A stretch of DNA of 64,000 bases from Bacteroidetes Order II. bacterium. Its GTDB lineage: Bacteria; Bacteroidota; Rhodothermia; Rhodothermales; UBA2364. The stretch covers positions 54,272-118,271 of the forward strand of contig JAEUSQ010000025.1 in NCBI GenBank assembly GCA_016788705.1. The letters are read 5' to 3'. Made by a program: the position numbers and the translations under genes. The notes under the pieces were generated by a model. The model worked only from the letters and a program-made list of their open reading frames with translations, searched no databases and had not been told where the DNA came from. How positions within the stretch are numbered: position 1 is the stretch's first letter; every line of letters starts with the position of its first letter. Shown piece after piece: positions 1 through 8,552 of this stretch.

Positions 1-945
1 GCTTACAAGGCCATTAACGCCTCGGCAACAGAGCGGATGAAGCGGCTTTTGGGCATTGGCGAAGAATGGCATGTCATGTTCCTGCAAGGTGGAGCCTCCA
101 TGCAGTTTTTGCAGGTTCCGATGAACTTTCTGCGTGCGGAGGAGACCGCCGGATACTTGGTGACGGGTGCTTGGGCCAAAAAAGCGATGAAGGAGGCAAA
201 GAGCATTGGGAACGTGCATGTTTATGCCTCCAGCGATGACCAAAACTTTAATTATATTCCCGCACAAGCAGAATGGTCGCATCATGAAGAAGCACGGTAT
301 GTGCATTATACCTCCAATAACACCATTTTTGGCACGGAATTTCACTTTACGCCCCATGTTAAGGGGCTTCCATTGGTGTGTGATGCCTCTTCGAATTTCC
401 TGAGCCGTCCCATAGACATGGCTTCCCATGCGCTAATCTATGCAGGGGCACAAAAAAACATTGGGCCAGCAGGGGCTACGGCGGTTTTGATACGCGAAGA
501 TTTGCTTCAGACCAAAAATTCCGGCGTTCCGACGATGTTGGATTATGGGACGCACGTAGCAGATCTCTATAATACCCCGCCTGTTTTTGCGGTGTATATT
601 ATTGAAAAAGTGCTAAAGTGGCTGGAAGAAAAAGGTGGATTGGCGGCAATGGAACAAGAAAATATTGCCAAAGCAGACCAATTGTATGCGGCATTGGATG
701 CCACCGATTTTTACCGCCCAACGGCACGCCCAGATAGCCGTAGCCGGATGAATGTAACATTCCGCTTGGCCGATGAAGGTTTGGAGGCCAAATTTGTATC
801 GGAAGCCAAAGCCAATGGGATGACGGATCTTAAAGGACATCGTTCGGTTGGTGGTATTCGTGCCAGTATCTACAATGCTTGTCCACCCGAAGCGGTTACG
901 GCCTTGGTGGACTTTATGCGCGAATTTGAACGCACCAACGGCTAA
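1..945 (+). CDS. serC: Phosphoserine aminotransferase (5' truncated by window edge)
   Basis: This is a PLP-dependent class V aminotransferase that converts 3-phosphohydroxypyruvate and glutamate to phosphoserine, the second step of serine synthesis, in the cytosol. The frame is open from base 1, so the true start lies upstream. The stretch VMFLQGGASMQF is the classic SerC cofactor/phosphate region near residue 75 of the full protein, and YAGAQKNIGPAG contains the PLP-binding lysine (AQKN). SRMNVTFRL and GHRSVGGIRASIYNACP are conserved C-terminal SerC blocks, and the end fits full-length SerC. About 50-60 N-terminal residues are missing. A strong rho-independent terminator follows at 969. An internal ATG at base 37 exists but would remove conserved sequence. 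The identification is firm. Confidence 0.95.
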   Translation, partial: AYKAINASATERMKRLLGIGEEWHVMFLQGGASMQFLQVPMNFLRAEETAGYLVTGAWAKKAMKEAKSIGNVHVYASSDDQNFNYIPAQAEWSHHEEARYVHYTSNNTIFGTEFHFTPHVKGLPLVCDASSNFLSRPIDMASHALIYAGAQKNIGPAGATAVLIREDLLQTKNSGVPTMLDYGTHVADLYNTPPVFAVYIIEKVLKWLEEKGGLAAMEQENIAKADQLYAALDATDFYRPTARPDSRSRMNVTFRLADEGLEAKFVSEAKANGMTDLKGHRSVGGIRASIYNACPPEAVTALVDFMREFERTNG

Positions 946-968
946 AACCCGCAGAAATTTGCTTATTC

Positions 969-1004
969 AACGCCCTTACTATTAAAGTGAGGGCGTTTTT
1001 TTTG
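969..1004 (+). terminator. Rho-independent terminator after serC
   Basis: A 12-bp stem (AACGCCCTTACT pairing with AGTGAGGGCGTT, one mismatch) has a 5-base loop and runs straight into eight T residues. It lies 24 bases after the serC stop. Confidence 0.85.
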
Positions 1005-1143
1005 GTGATAGGTGGATTTTAAATTACCTCAAAGAGTACGACATTTCCGTACAAGAAAAGCGGACAAAAATGGGGTGGTTTTACGTAGCTGAATCATTAT
1101 CCTATTTGCTACTTAGCATCCAAACCAATCAACTGGAGGGTCT

Positions 1144-2277
1144 ATGCGGAGAGAAATGGCTTGGTTCGGGCTTTTGATGCTCCTCTTTTTTATGCAAGAT
1201 GTTTTTGCTCAGAATAAAGTGGACTTTAGTCAGTTATTGTATGCATATTTAGGATATTATCCTAAATATGAGACCGTATATGAGGTTGGATTAGGGTATA
1301 TCCCAAAGTTATCTGCTGAAGTACCGATAGACTCTTTGCACGGTTTCAAAATGGAGGCATCTCTTACGCTTGGTGCAACTGCGAAATTCCGTGGATTTGA
1401 GGAAATAAACGGAAACGCGGGTATTAGTCCCTATCGCCTTTGGATCCGCTATGCCACACCCCAAGCCGAAGCTCGGATCGGACTACAAAGCATTGAGTTT
1501 GGTTCTGCACAGTTTTTGCGCCCGCTTCAATGGTTCGACCAGAAAGATCCGAACGACCCATTACGGATGAGTCGAGGGGTTTATGCGCTCTTAGGTCGTT
1601 ATTATTTTCCGAATAATGCGAATGTATGGGGTTGGGGGCTTTACGGCAATAAACAACTGGGTTTACAATATGTTGTGCCTGTTAGTCCGAAGCATCTCGG
1701 ATTGGGAGGGCGCTTCCAGTTGCCCATCCCGAAAGGAGAGGCCGCCATCTCATTTAATCGTTCAACGCTGCATCAAGAAGTCGTCATGCAAAACAAGCCC
1801 ATTGTGCATGAAAATCGGTTTGGATTCGATGCCAAAGCGGATTTGAAGATAGGCGTATGGGTGGAAATGTCTTTTTCGACGCTATCGGAAGCCTTAAATA
1901 AAGTTCGTTATCGTCGGTTATTAACATTTGGGGTCGATTATACAGTGGGTTTAGGAAATGGCCTGTCACTCCAAACCGAACACTTGATCAGTTCTTTCGG
2001 GGATACTCGTTTAGAATGGGGGAATCTGGATGTATTGAGTGTATTGTCTTTACAATATCCCCTCACGCTTTCGGATATGATTGGTATCATGGTTTATCGC
2101 CAGTGGAAGTCTGAAAAAAGTTTTGTAGTTGCACAATATCGTCACGATTTTCGGAAATGGACTGTTTTTGCAGTAGGATTTTTGGGAGCCTCGCAACAGG
2201 CCAACTTACCGGAGAGTGAAATTGAGGCTACGATGTTCACGCCCGGGATTCGGTTTTTGCTCATGTATCATCGTTAA
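1144..2277 (+). CDS. Putative outer-membrane beta-barrel protein of an ABC/LolA-like operon
   Basis: I do not recognise a named family. The 377-residue protein starts with a clear signal peptide (MRREMAWFGLLMLLFFMQDVFA, cut near AQN). After it come alternating amphipathic stretches rich in Tyr, Trp, Phe and Gly, ending in an aromatic/basic C-terminus (FLLMYHR). This is the look of a small outer-membrane barrel. It is the first gene of a tight five-gene operon: its stop is 4 bases before the ABC ATPase start, followed by two permeases and a LolA-like periplasmic protein. The inferred role is the outer-membrane end point or partner of that transport route. It could instead be a DUF1302-like accessory barrel. 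The function is unknown; the operon membership is well supported by spacing. Confidence 0.6.
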   Translation: MRREMAWFGLLMLLFFMQDVFAQNKVDFSQLLYAYLGYYPKYETVYEVGLGYIPKLSAEVPIDSLHGFKMEASLTLGATAKFRGFEEINGNAGISPYRLWIRYATPQAEARIGLQSIEFGSAQFLRPLQWFDQKDPNDPLRMSRGVYALLGRYYFPNNANVWGWGLYGNKQLGLQYVVPVSPKHLGLGGRFQLPIPKGEAAISFNRSTLHQEVVMQNKPIVHENRFGFDAKADLKIGVWVEMSFSTLSEALNKVRYRRLLTFGVDYTVGLGNGLSLQTEHLISSFGDTRLEWGNLDVLSVLSLQYPLTLSDMIGIMVYRQWKSEKSFVVAQYRHDFRKWTVFAVGFLGASQQANLPESEIEATMFTPGIRFLLMYHR

Positions 2278-2281
2278 GGTT

Positions 2282-2983
2282 ATGAAAAATACAAAAGAAA
2301 TCATACGACTTTCTGACGTAACGAAACGTTTTCCGGTGGGAGATACAGAATTTACCGCCCTAAAGAACATAGACCTTTCATTTTCTGAGGGTGAATTTGC
2401 TGGATTTGTAGGGCCAAGCGGTTCTGGGAAAAGCACCTTACTCAATATAATTGGCTCGTTAGATGTACCAAGTACAGGACAATCTTTGGTATTGGGACAG
2501 GACATTGCCAAACTTAGTCACAAGGCTTCTGCCGAACTTAGGAACTGCCACCTTGGATTTATCTTTCAGGTATATAACCTTTTACCTGTTTATACGGTAT
2601 ATGAAAACGTAGAATTTGCCTTGTTACTCCAAAATGTATCCGCATCGGAGCGAAAAAAAGCCGTTATGGAGGCTTTGGAGTGGGTGGGGCTGGCTACCTT
2701 GGCACATAAAAAACCCGATAAATTATCGGGAGGTGAAGGACAACGGGTGGCTATTGCGCGCGCAATGGTGAAGCGTCCCGCGATTCTGCTGGCAGACGAA
2801 CCGACCGCAAACTTGGACGCAACAAATGCGCACCTGATTCTTCAGACCATGAAACGCTTGAACGAAGAATTAAATACTACATTCCTTTTCTCTACACACG
2901 ACGAAAAGGTGATGGGGTATTTAGATCGAATTATCCATCTAAGAGATGGTAAGGTCGAGTTAGACGAAGTGTTTAAAAAATAA
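2282..2983 (+). CDS. ABC transporter ATP-binding protein, LolD/MacB type
   Basis: This is a 233-residue cytoplasmic ATPase that would power the two FtsX-type permeases encoded next. Walker A is GPSGSGKSTLL, the Q-loop region is FIFQVYNLLP, the signature is LSGGEGQRVAIARA, Walker B is ILLADEPTANLD and the H-loop is FSTHD. The signature has GGEGQR where GGQ/GGE variants are common. The FQVYNLLP and NEELNTTFLFSTHDEKV segments are typical of the LolD/MacB/FtsE branch, which drives lipoprotein or lipid extraction rather than import. I chose the ATG at 2282; an upstream start at 2216 would overlap the previous gene by 62 bases and add unrelated residues. The family assignment is firm and the substrate is not known. 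Confidence 0.9.
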   Translation: MKNTKEIIRLSDVTKRFPVGDTEFTALKNIDLSFSEGEFAGFVGPSGSGKSTLLNIIGSLDVPSTGQSLVLGQDIAKLSHKASAELRNCHLGFIFQVYNLLPVYTVYENVEFALLLQNVSASERKKAVMEALEWVGLATLAHKKPDKLSGGEGQRVAIARAMVKRPAILLADEPTANLDATNAHLILQTMKRLNEELNTTFLFSTHDEKVMGYLDRIIHLRDGKVELDEVFKK

Positions 2984-2996
2984 TGATTTACGACCT

Positions 2997-4154
2997 ATGA
3001 AGCTCGCTTTTCTATTAGCCTATAAGAACCTAATTGGAGCCGGAGTGCGCACATGGCTAAATGTGGGCGTGCTTACATTCGCGTTTTGGGTGATCCTTTT
3101 TTATAATGGCCTGCTGGATGGTTGGAACCAACAGGCGCGCCGAGCAACGATTGCATGGGAATATGGTGAGGGGCAAATTTGGTATAAAGGGTACGATCCG
3201 CTAGATCCGTTTAGTATTCAGGATGCACATGGGGTGTGGCCCAACGCAACAAAAGATGCCGTTCCTGTACTGATTCGATCTGCGGCTTTATATCCACAAA
3301 ACAGAATGATTCAGGTTTCTTTAGTAGGTATTTCTCGAAATCAAACAAAGTTGGCTTTGCCTACCAAAACGTTTTCTGATGATTCATCGAGTGATGTACC
3401 TGCGATAATTGGAAAGCGTATGGCCGAGAGTGCCAAACTAAAAAAGGGAGACCAAGTATTGTTGCGCTGGCGTGACCAAAATGGGACTTTTGATGCCGCC
3501 AATATCACAATCGCTGAGGTCTTTAAAACCGATGTACCAACTGTTGATCAGGGTAAAATCTGGATTCCGATTGAGCGGTTGTGGGAGATGACTGGGTTGC
3601 AAAACCATGCAAGTTATTATGTGTTCGGGGATAAAAATGTGCAAAACTTAGATCAGCATTGGGTGTTAATGCCGCAAGAGAAACTTCTTTCCGACTTAGA
3701 CGCAATCATTGCCTCGAAAAAAACGGGATCGGCCATCATGTATCTATTGTTATTGGCCATTGCATTATTGGCCATTTTTGATACCCAAGTCTTGTCTGTT
3801 TTTCGGAGGCAACGAGAAATTGGTACCTACATTGCGCTGGGGATGACGCGTTGGCAAGTGGTGGGGATCTTCACCGTAGAAGGAAGCATGTATAGCTTTT
3901 TTGCGATGCTCGTAGGGGTAGTGCTTGGTGCGCCGTTTTTGGGCTATGTGGCGCAGAAGGGTATTGCGTTTCCTGCCTCTTCTCAAGATTTTGGCATCGC
4001 TATGGCCGAACGGGTGTTTCCTGTTTTTGGTTTTCAATTAGTTGTATTTACGATTGCATTGGTTGTGATTTCTGCTACTATCGTGAGCTTTTTCCCTGCT
4101 CGACGTATTGCTCGTATGAATCCAGTTGATGCCCTAAAAGGAAAAATTGTGTGA
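2997..4154 (+). CDS. ABC transporter permease, FtsX/MacB type (first subunit)
   Basis: This 385-residue inner-membrane permease has the MacB/LolC plan: one N-terminal TM helix (about residues 20-40, VLTFAFWVILFYNGLLDG), a large periplasmic domain (about 45-245), and three C-terminal helices (about 248-268, 298-322, 345-368). The C-terminal part is a typical FtsX domain, including QREIGTYIALGMTRWQVV and the final FFPARRIARMNPVDALKGK, the coupling region seen in LolC/LolE. It is translationally coupled to the next permease: GTGA at 4151 holds the next start and this stop. The pair probably forms a heterodimer driven by the upstream ATPase. The family is secure; the cargo is inferred to be a lipoprotein or lipid because a LolA-like gene lies in the same operon. 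Confidence 0.85.
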   Translation: MKLAFLLAYKNLIGAGVRTWLNVGVLTFAFWVILFYNGLLDGWNQQARRATIAWEYGEGQIWYKGYDPLDPFSIQDAHGVWPNATKDAVPVLIRSAALYPQNRMIQVSLVGISRNQTKLALPTKTFSDDSSSDVPAIIGKRMAESAKLKKGDQVLLRWRDQNGTFDAANITIAEVFKTDVPTVDQGKIWIPIERLWEMTGLQNHASYYVFGDKNVQNLDQHWVLMPQEKLLSDLDAIIASKKTGSAIMYLLLLAIALLAIFDTQVLSVFRRQREIGTYIALGMTRWQVVGIFTVEGSMYSFFAMLVGVVLGAPFLGYVAQKGIAFPASSQDFGIAMAERVFPVFGFQLVVFTIALVVISATIVSFFPARRIARMNPVDALKGKIV

Positions 4155-5422
4155 TTACATTTCTTCTCAAAGGCATGTTGCGCGATAAAAACCGGAGCTT
4201 GCTTCCTGTGTTAATTGTTACAATTGGGGTAGCATTAACGGTTCTCCTGAGTGGCTATTTACGCGGCGTTATGGATGATGTAAGCGACGTAAATGCCCGT
4301 TTCGAGACCGGACATGTGAAAATAATGACCCGTGCTTTTGCCGAAAATAAAGCCCAATTACCTTTGGACTTGGCTTTGTTGGGTGTAGATAGTTTGCATA
4401 AGTCTTTGAAAAAACAATTCCCTAACATGAGCTGGGTAAGTAGAACCCGTTTTGGAGGCATATTAGATGTCCCTGATACGTTCGGGAATTCTCGTGGCCA
4501 AGGGCCTGTGTTTGGGATTGCCTTAGATTTTCTATCGAAAGGGACGTTAGAGCCAGAAAGGATGAATATCCCGAAATCAATTGTTCGAGGAAGATTGCCA
4601 CAAACGCTTGGAGAGATGTTGGTGGGTGAGGATTTTGCACACAAACTCAAGATCAAAATAGGAGATCAAGTGACGCATTTTGGAAGCACCATGAATGGTA
4701 GTATGTCTTTCAAAAACTTTGTGGTGACCGGCACAGTACGGTTTGGGATGGCGGCAATGGACAAGGGAACGGTTCTGATGGACATTCAGGATGCGCAGGC
4801 AATGTTGGATATGATAGACGGTACTGGAGAATTACTCGGATATAGTAATAAGAATATCTATGATGATGCCTCGATGCAAGAAGTAGTTCACACTTTTAAC
4901 AACCGCCAATCTTTATCGGATGAATTTGCTCCTGTTATGCTCACCCTAAAACAACAAAATAACTTGGGTGAGTTGATAGATTACTCCACCCAAATGTCGG
5001 GTGCTTATGTGTTTATTTTTGTGTTGGCAATGGCTGTTGTTTTGTGGAATACAGGCCTCTTAGGCGGTCTCCGCCGCTACAAGGAGTTTGGTATTCGGTT
5101 AGCATTAGGCGAAGGCAAAAGCCACATGTACCGTACACTCATTTTGGAATCGGTCGCTGTTGGTTTTGTTGGCTCGGTATTGGGGATGCTCGTAGGGCTT
5201 TCGGGTGTTTATTATTTACAAACATATGGCTTGGATATTAGTGATATGATGGAAAACTCGGCGATGTTAATTCCTTCCATTATTCGAGCAAAAATTACGC
5301 CCGATTTGTTTATAATTGGATTTGTTCCGGGTCTATTGGCCACTACATTAGGTGCGATGCTGTCAGGAATTGGCATCTTTAAACGTCAGACAGCATCTCT
5401 ATTCAAAGAATTAGAAGTGTAA
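4151..5422 (+). CDS. ABC transporter permease, FtsX/MacB type (second subunit)
   Basis: This 423-residue FtsX-family permease pairs with the preceding one. It starts with GTG overlapping the previous stop by four bases, a sign of translational coupling. An N-terminal TM helix (LLPVLIVTIGVALTVLLSG, about residues 16-36) is followed by a periplasmic domain of about 230 residues. Three C-terminal helices follow: around 285-305, 330-355 (VAVGFVGSVLGMLVGLSGVYYL), and 380-405. The motif RRYKEFGIRLALGEGKSHMYRTLILES is the FtsX coupling helix region. Its different length and sequence from the first permease suggest a LolC/LolE-like heterodimer. The next gene begins only 12 bases later. Confidence 0.85.
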   Translation: MITFLLKGMLRDKNRSLLPVLIVTIGVALTVLLSGYLRGVMDDVSDVNARFETGHVKIMTRAFAENKAQLPLDLALLGVDSLHKSLKKQFPNMSWVSRTRFGGILDVPDTFGNSRGQGPVFGIALDFLSKGTLEPERMNIPKSIVRGRLPQTLGEMLVGEDFAHKLKIKIGDQVTHFGSTMNGSMSFKNFVVTGTVRFGMAAMDKGTVLMDIQDAQAMLDMIDGTGELLGYSNKNIYDDASMQEVVHTFNNRQSLSDEFAPVMLTLKQQNNLGELIDYSTQMSGAYVFIFVLAMAVVLWNTGLLGGLRRYKEFGIRLALGEGKSHMYRTLILESVAVGFVGSVLGMLVGLSGVYYLQTYGLDISDMMENSAMLIPSIIRAKITPDLFIIGFVPGLLATTLGAMLSGIGIFKRQTASLFKELEV

Positions 5423-5433
5423 TTGGAGGTGAT

Positions 5434-6174
5434 ATGAAAACATTTTTTTGGTTAATCTTTTTATTTACTCCGGTAGTATTGCTGCCCCCCAAGATAATTG
5501 ACCCAGTAGCCATTTTACAAAAAGTGGATGCAAACCTAACTTCCCGCACCCGTATTATGGAGAGTAGTATGGTGATTTATGGACGGCGAGCAAATCGAAC
5601 CATCACCTCGAAGGTGTATGCAGAAGGTAACGATAAAGCCTATACAGAGTATTTGTCCCCAGAACGGGAAAAAGGCACTAAAATGCTTAAATTAGGCCAG
5701 ATGCTATGGATTTATTCTCCTGAAACAGATAGAACCATTCAGCTTTCAGGGCACTTATTGCGACAATCTGTGATGGGATCGGATTTGTCATACGAAGACA
5801 TGATGGAAGACCGAAAACTTACAGACGTTTATAACGCGAAGCAACTGGGAAAGGAACAAATGGGGAACAGGTCTTGTGTTGTTTTGGAATTAAATGCAAA
5901 AGTTAATGACGTAAATTATGTAAAACAAAAAATCTGGATTGACGAAGAAAGATTTGTGCCATTAAAACAGGAGCTTTATGCTAAAAGTGGGCAATTATTA
6001 AAAATTGTTTCTATGACTGATGTGAAAAAAGTTGGGGTACGTTGGTTCCCACATAAAATGAATTACAAAGATGCCCTAAAAAACGGGCAAGGTACCGATT
6101 TTATTATCCTAAAAATTCAATTTGATGCCCCTATTCCGACAGGGATTTTCTCGAAGGCTGTCTTAAAGCGATGA
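5434..6174 (+). CDS. LolA-like outer-membrane lipoprotein-sorting protein
   Basis: This 246-residue periplasmic protein has an N-terminal signal peptide (MKTFFWLIFLFTPVVLL). It then shows the pattern of the LolA-like family often annotated as outer membrane lipoprotein-sorting protein: SRTRIMESSMVIYGRRANRT, KAYTEYLSPEREKGTKMLKLG, MLWIYSPETDRTIQLSGH and a late KIWIDEERFVPLKQELYAKSG strand pair. LolA-fold proteins form an open half-barrel that carries an acyl chain across the periplasm. As the last gene of the operon behind an ABC ATPase and two FtsX permeases, it is the natural carrier between that machine and the barrel protein at 1144. A good start context (ATTGGAGGTGATATG) supports the start chosen. 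What it carries is inference. Confidence 0.8.
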   Translation: MKTFFWLIFLFTPVVLLPPKIIDPVAILQKVDANLTSRTRIMESSMVIYGRRANRTITSKVYAEGNDKAYTEYLSPEREKGTKMLKLGQMLWIYSPETDRTIQLSGHLLRQSVMGSDLSYEDMMEDRKLTDVYNAKQLGKEQMGNRSCVVLELNAKVNDVNYVKQKIWIDEERFVPLKQELYAKSGQLLKIVSMTDVKKVGVRWFPHKMNYKDALKNGQGTDFIILKIQFDAPIPTGIFSKAVLKR

Positions 6175-6203
6175 GATGTTCGCAGGAGGAACTATAGCTA
6201 CGC

Positions 6204-6929
6204 TTAAGGACAATACACCGCTAAAAATCGGCGGATAATGGTGGATGCGATGGGGGTATCCTCGAAAGAATCTAAGATAGCAGCCAAGTGATGGGCCACT
6301 TCTGGATAATGTTGTTGGTAACGGATCACGCGGTCTGCGATCGTTGCGCGGTCTAATTCGCTATGAAACTGAGTGCCATAAATCGGCAACCCTTTTATCC
6401 GAAAAGCCTGAAACGGCGCGGTTTCATTGGTGGCCAATTCAATGGCATCAGGTGGTAGCACGGAAACGCGGTCGTGATGCCCGGCATTTACCCGTAATCT
6501 TTGGGGCATTCCACTGAAGACCGGATCATTTTGTCCTTCTTCGTTCAGAAAAACGTCTTTTGCCCCCATTTCGGACCGAAGCGGGTCGTGGATGACTGTT
6601 CCGCCGAGGGCACGCGCCAAAAATTGATGCCCCCAACAAGACCCAAAAATGGGTATGTTATCCATCATACAACGATGGATGAAGGCGATAAACTCCGGAA
6701 CCCAAAGATAATCCGCATAGGCGGAATAGCCGCTTGAACCACCGATAATTACAGCGTCCAACCCGGTAACAAAACAAGGCAAGGCATGTCCGGCGGCGAG
6801 ATTGGCTACCAGAAGACTGTCGAATGGTTGGCCGCAACACGTTGCAAAAGACCGTTGTTCCTCTTGTTGGGTCAACTCATCTTCCCGTACCTGAACCAGT
6901 AAAATTTTTCTTATTCGTCCAATTGCCAT
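6204..6929 (-). CDS. Class I glutamine amidotransferase (GMP synthase-like)
   Basis: This 241-residue stand-alone class I glutaminase-fold protein has the nucleophile elbow IFGSCWGHQFLARALGG with the catalytic Cys near residue 98. It has an oxyanion stretch, AVIIGGSSGYSAY, and the partner histidine in GTQFHSELD. No synthetase domain follows, so it belongs to the GMP synthase-like amidotransferase group rather than GuaA itself. These proteins are often involved in glutamyl or gamma-glutamyl hydrolysis, or are of unknown substrate. Its start overlaps the end of the Maf gene by 19 bases, so the two are probably co-transcribed leftward. It converges with the LolA-like gene, 29 bases away. Confidence 0.82.
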   Translation of the reverse strand: MAIGRIRKILLVQVREDELTQQEEQRSFATCCGQPFDSLLVANLAAGHALPCFVTGLDAVIIGGSSGYSAYADYLWVPEFIAFIHRCMMDNIPIFGSCWGHQFLARALGGTVIHDPLRSEMGAKDVFLNEEGQNDPVFSGMPQRLRVNAGHHDRVSVLPPDAIELATNETAPFQAFRIKGLPIYGTQFHSELDRATIADRVIRYQQHYPEVAHHLAAILDSFEDTPIASTIIRRFLAVYCP

Positions 6930-7513
6930 AGATCGGCAAAGTTTTGTTTGAGTGTTTTATACAAAAGGTGCAAGGGTAATCCCATTACATTATAATAATC
7001 GCCTTCGATGCGTTCAATAAACAGGGCCCCCCAATCATCCTGAATGCCATATGCACCTGCTTTATCCATTGGCGAGCCTGAAGCCACATACCGCCGGATT
7101 TCGGCATCAGACATTGGATAAAAGAATACTTCAGATTGTTCAACTGCGGTCACTATACGGTTAGAGGTGCCCTGTGCGAGGCAAATTCCCGTATAGACCG
7201 TATTGCTTCGGCCAGACAATGCTTTTAGCATCCAAAAGGCCTCCTCTGGGTCTTTGGGTTTTCCTAAGATGGCCTCGTCTAGCACCACAATCGTGTCTGC
7301 GGCCAAGATAAGGCTTGTCGTAAATCGGCTTAGAAGGTCTTCCACTTTCTGACGCGCCAATGAAGTGACTACTTCCGGAGGGGGTAGGTTTTCTGGCACG
7401 ATTTCTGTGATATCGCTAGGCTGAGCCCTAAAATCCCAGCCTAACATGTTCAACAACTGTTTTCTACGTGGCGATTGTGACGCCAAAAGCAGGGGTACTT
7501 GGAACCGTATCAT
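6911..7513 (-). CDS. maf: Maf-family nucleoside triphosphate pyrophosphatase
   Basis: This 200-residue cytosolic house-cleaning enzyme hydrolyses non-canonical or pyrimidine nucleoside triphosphates to monophosphates. The N-terminal signature LLLASQSPRRKQLLNMLG is diagnostic, and the catalytic/metal region ILAADTIVVLDEAILGKPKDPEEA and the GSPMDKAGAYGIQDD block are present. It is first in a leftward pair with the amidotransferase, and its start faces the divergent parA-like gene across 187 bases, which must carry both promoters. Length and motifs match the family. The substrate subgroup (YhdE or YceF type) was not decided. Confidence 0.93.
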   Translation of the reverse strand: MIRFQVPLLLASQSPRRKQLLNMLGWDFRAQPSDITEIVPENLPPPEVVTSLARQKVEDLLSRFTTSLILAADTIVVLDEAILGKPKDPEEAFWMLKALSGRSNTVYTGICLAQGTSNRIVTAVEQSEVFFYPMSDAEIRRYVASGSPMDKAGAYGIQDDWGALFIERIEGDYYNVMGLPLHLLYKTLKQNFADLWQLDE

Positions 7514-7700
7514 GTTTTTGGGGCCAAAATAAGGGTAATAAAAGTCTTTCGGTATTGTATAATGGTCTCTTTTGAAGAGGTGTTGATAAAAAATGTTTGT
7601 CGGGAAGGTCTGTTTGGGCTATTTTAATAAACTAACCCACCGTTACATCGGACGGATTGTTGTTACGTGCGCCGATACAATCGGCTAATTCGCCTACCTT

Positions 7701-8465
7701 ATGCCTGTAATTACGCTTTGTAACCATAAAGGCGGAACTGGAAAGACTACAACCACCATCAATCTGGCCTCTGCCTTCGGGTTGTTGGGGTATAAGACAT
7801 TGGTCGTAGACCTGGATCCGCAGAGTTTTCTTTCTGAGATGTTGCGGTTGCCCGCCGTGAAAGAAGAACATACCACGGTGGCATTTTTTGGGCTTCATGA
7901 ATCCCTTGCAGATATACCAGTGGTACAGAGTCGTCATTTTGATGTAATTCCTTCTACGCCCAGTCTCACGAAACTCTTACGGCATTTGACAAAGCCCACC
8001 GATGTGTTTTGGATGAAAGAAAATATTGAGAATGGGCATGGGTACGATTTCGTCCTGATAGATACCGCAGCATCCCTTTCTGCATTGACCTTTAATGCCT
8101 TGGTGGCCACCGACTTGGTGATCATCCCTGTTGTCCCAGAATTTCAGTCGGTGGTAGGCGCAGAACAAACGTGGCAAACCTGTTTGATGGTACGTAAATC
8201 ATTAAATCCGACACTTACGGAACCTCGTTTCTTGTTAACAAAGGTGGACGCACGGAGAAGAATGCACCAACGTTTTCAGCAGTATTTGCGTGGGCAATAT
8301 CCCAAAAATGTCTTGCAGCAAATGATCCGGACGGATACCTTGTTGACAGAACGTGGGAAGGAAGGGGCTTCTGTATTTGACATAGACCATCAGGCCCGTG
8401 GTGCGTTGGATTATGCAAATATGGCCGAAGAAATTCTTCATCAATTTGGCATTATGCCTTCGTAA
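7701..8465 (+). CDS. ParA/Soj-type AAA ATPase (first of a tandem pair)
   Basis: This is a 254-residue MinD/ParA-family ATPase. The deviant Walker A is CNHKGGTGKTTTTINLA at residues 7-23, switch I is VVDLDPQSFLSEML and Walker B is FVLIDTAAS. Such ATPases form ATP-dependent dimers on DNA or membranes and position plasmids, chromosomes or protein cargo. No ParB gene is adjacent, unlike a standard parAB locus. Instead a paralogue of almost the same architecture follows 87 bases downstream. Shared blocks such as LTKPTDVFWMKE, VVGAEQTWQTC and FLLTKVDARRRMHQRF show that the two arose by duplication. The cargo is unknown. Confidence 0.88.
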   Translation: MPVITLCNHKGGTGKTTTTINLASAFGLLGYKTLVVDLDPQSFLSEMLRLPAVKEEHTTVAFFGLHESLADIPVVQSRHFDVIPSTPSLTKLLRHLTKPTDVFWMKENIENGHGYDFVLIDTAASLSALTFNALVATDLVIIPVVPEFQSVVGAEQTWQTCLMVRKSLNPTLTEPRFLLTKVDARRRMHQRFQQYLRGQYPKNVLQQMIRTDTLLTERGKEGASVFDIDHQARGALDYANMAEEILHQFGIMPS

Positions 8466-8552
8466 ACCTTTTAGTCATCTAAGTCTCTATTGTGCTGACC
8501 ACCAGTAAAAAAACTCCGTAGCGTTTATTTTGGGTGATAATCCTTATTTGAT

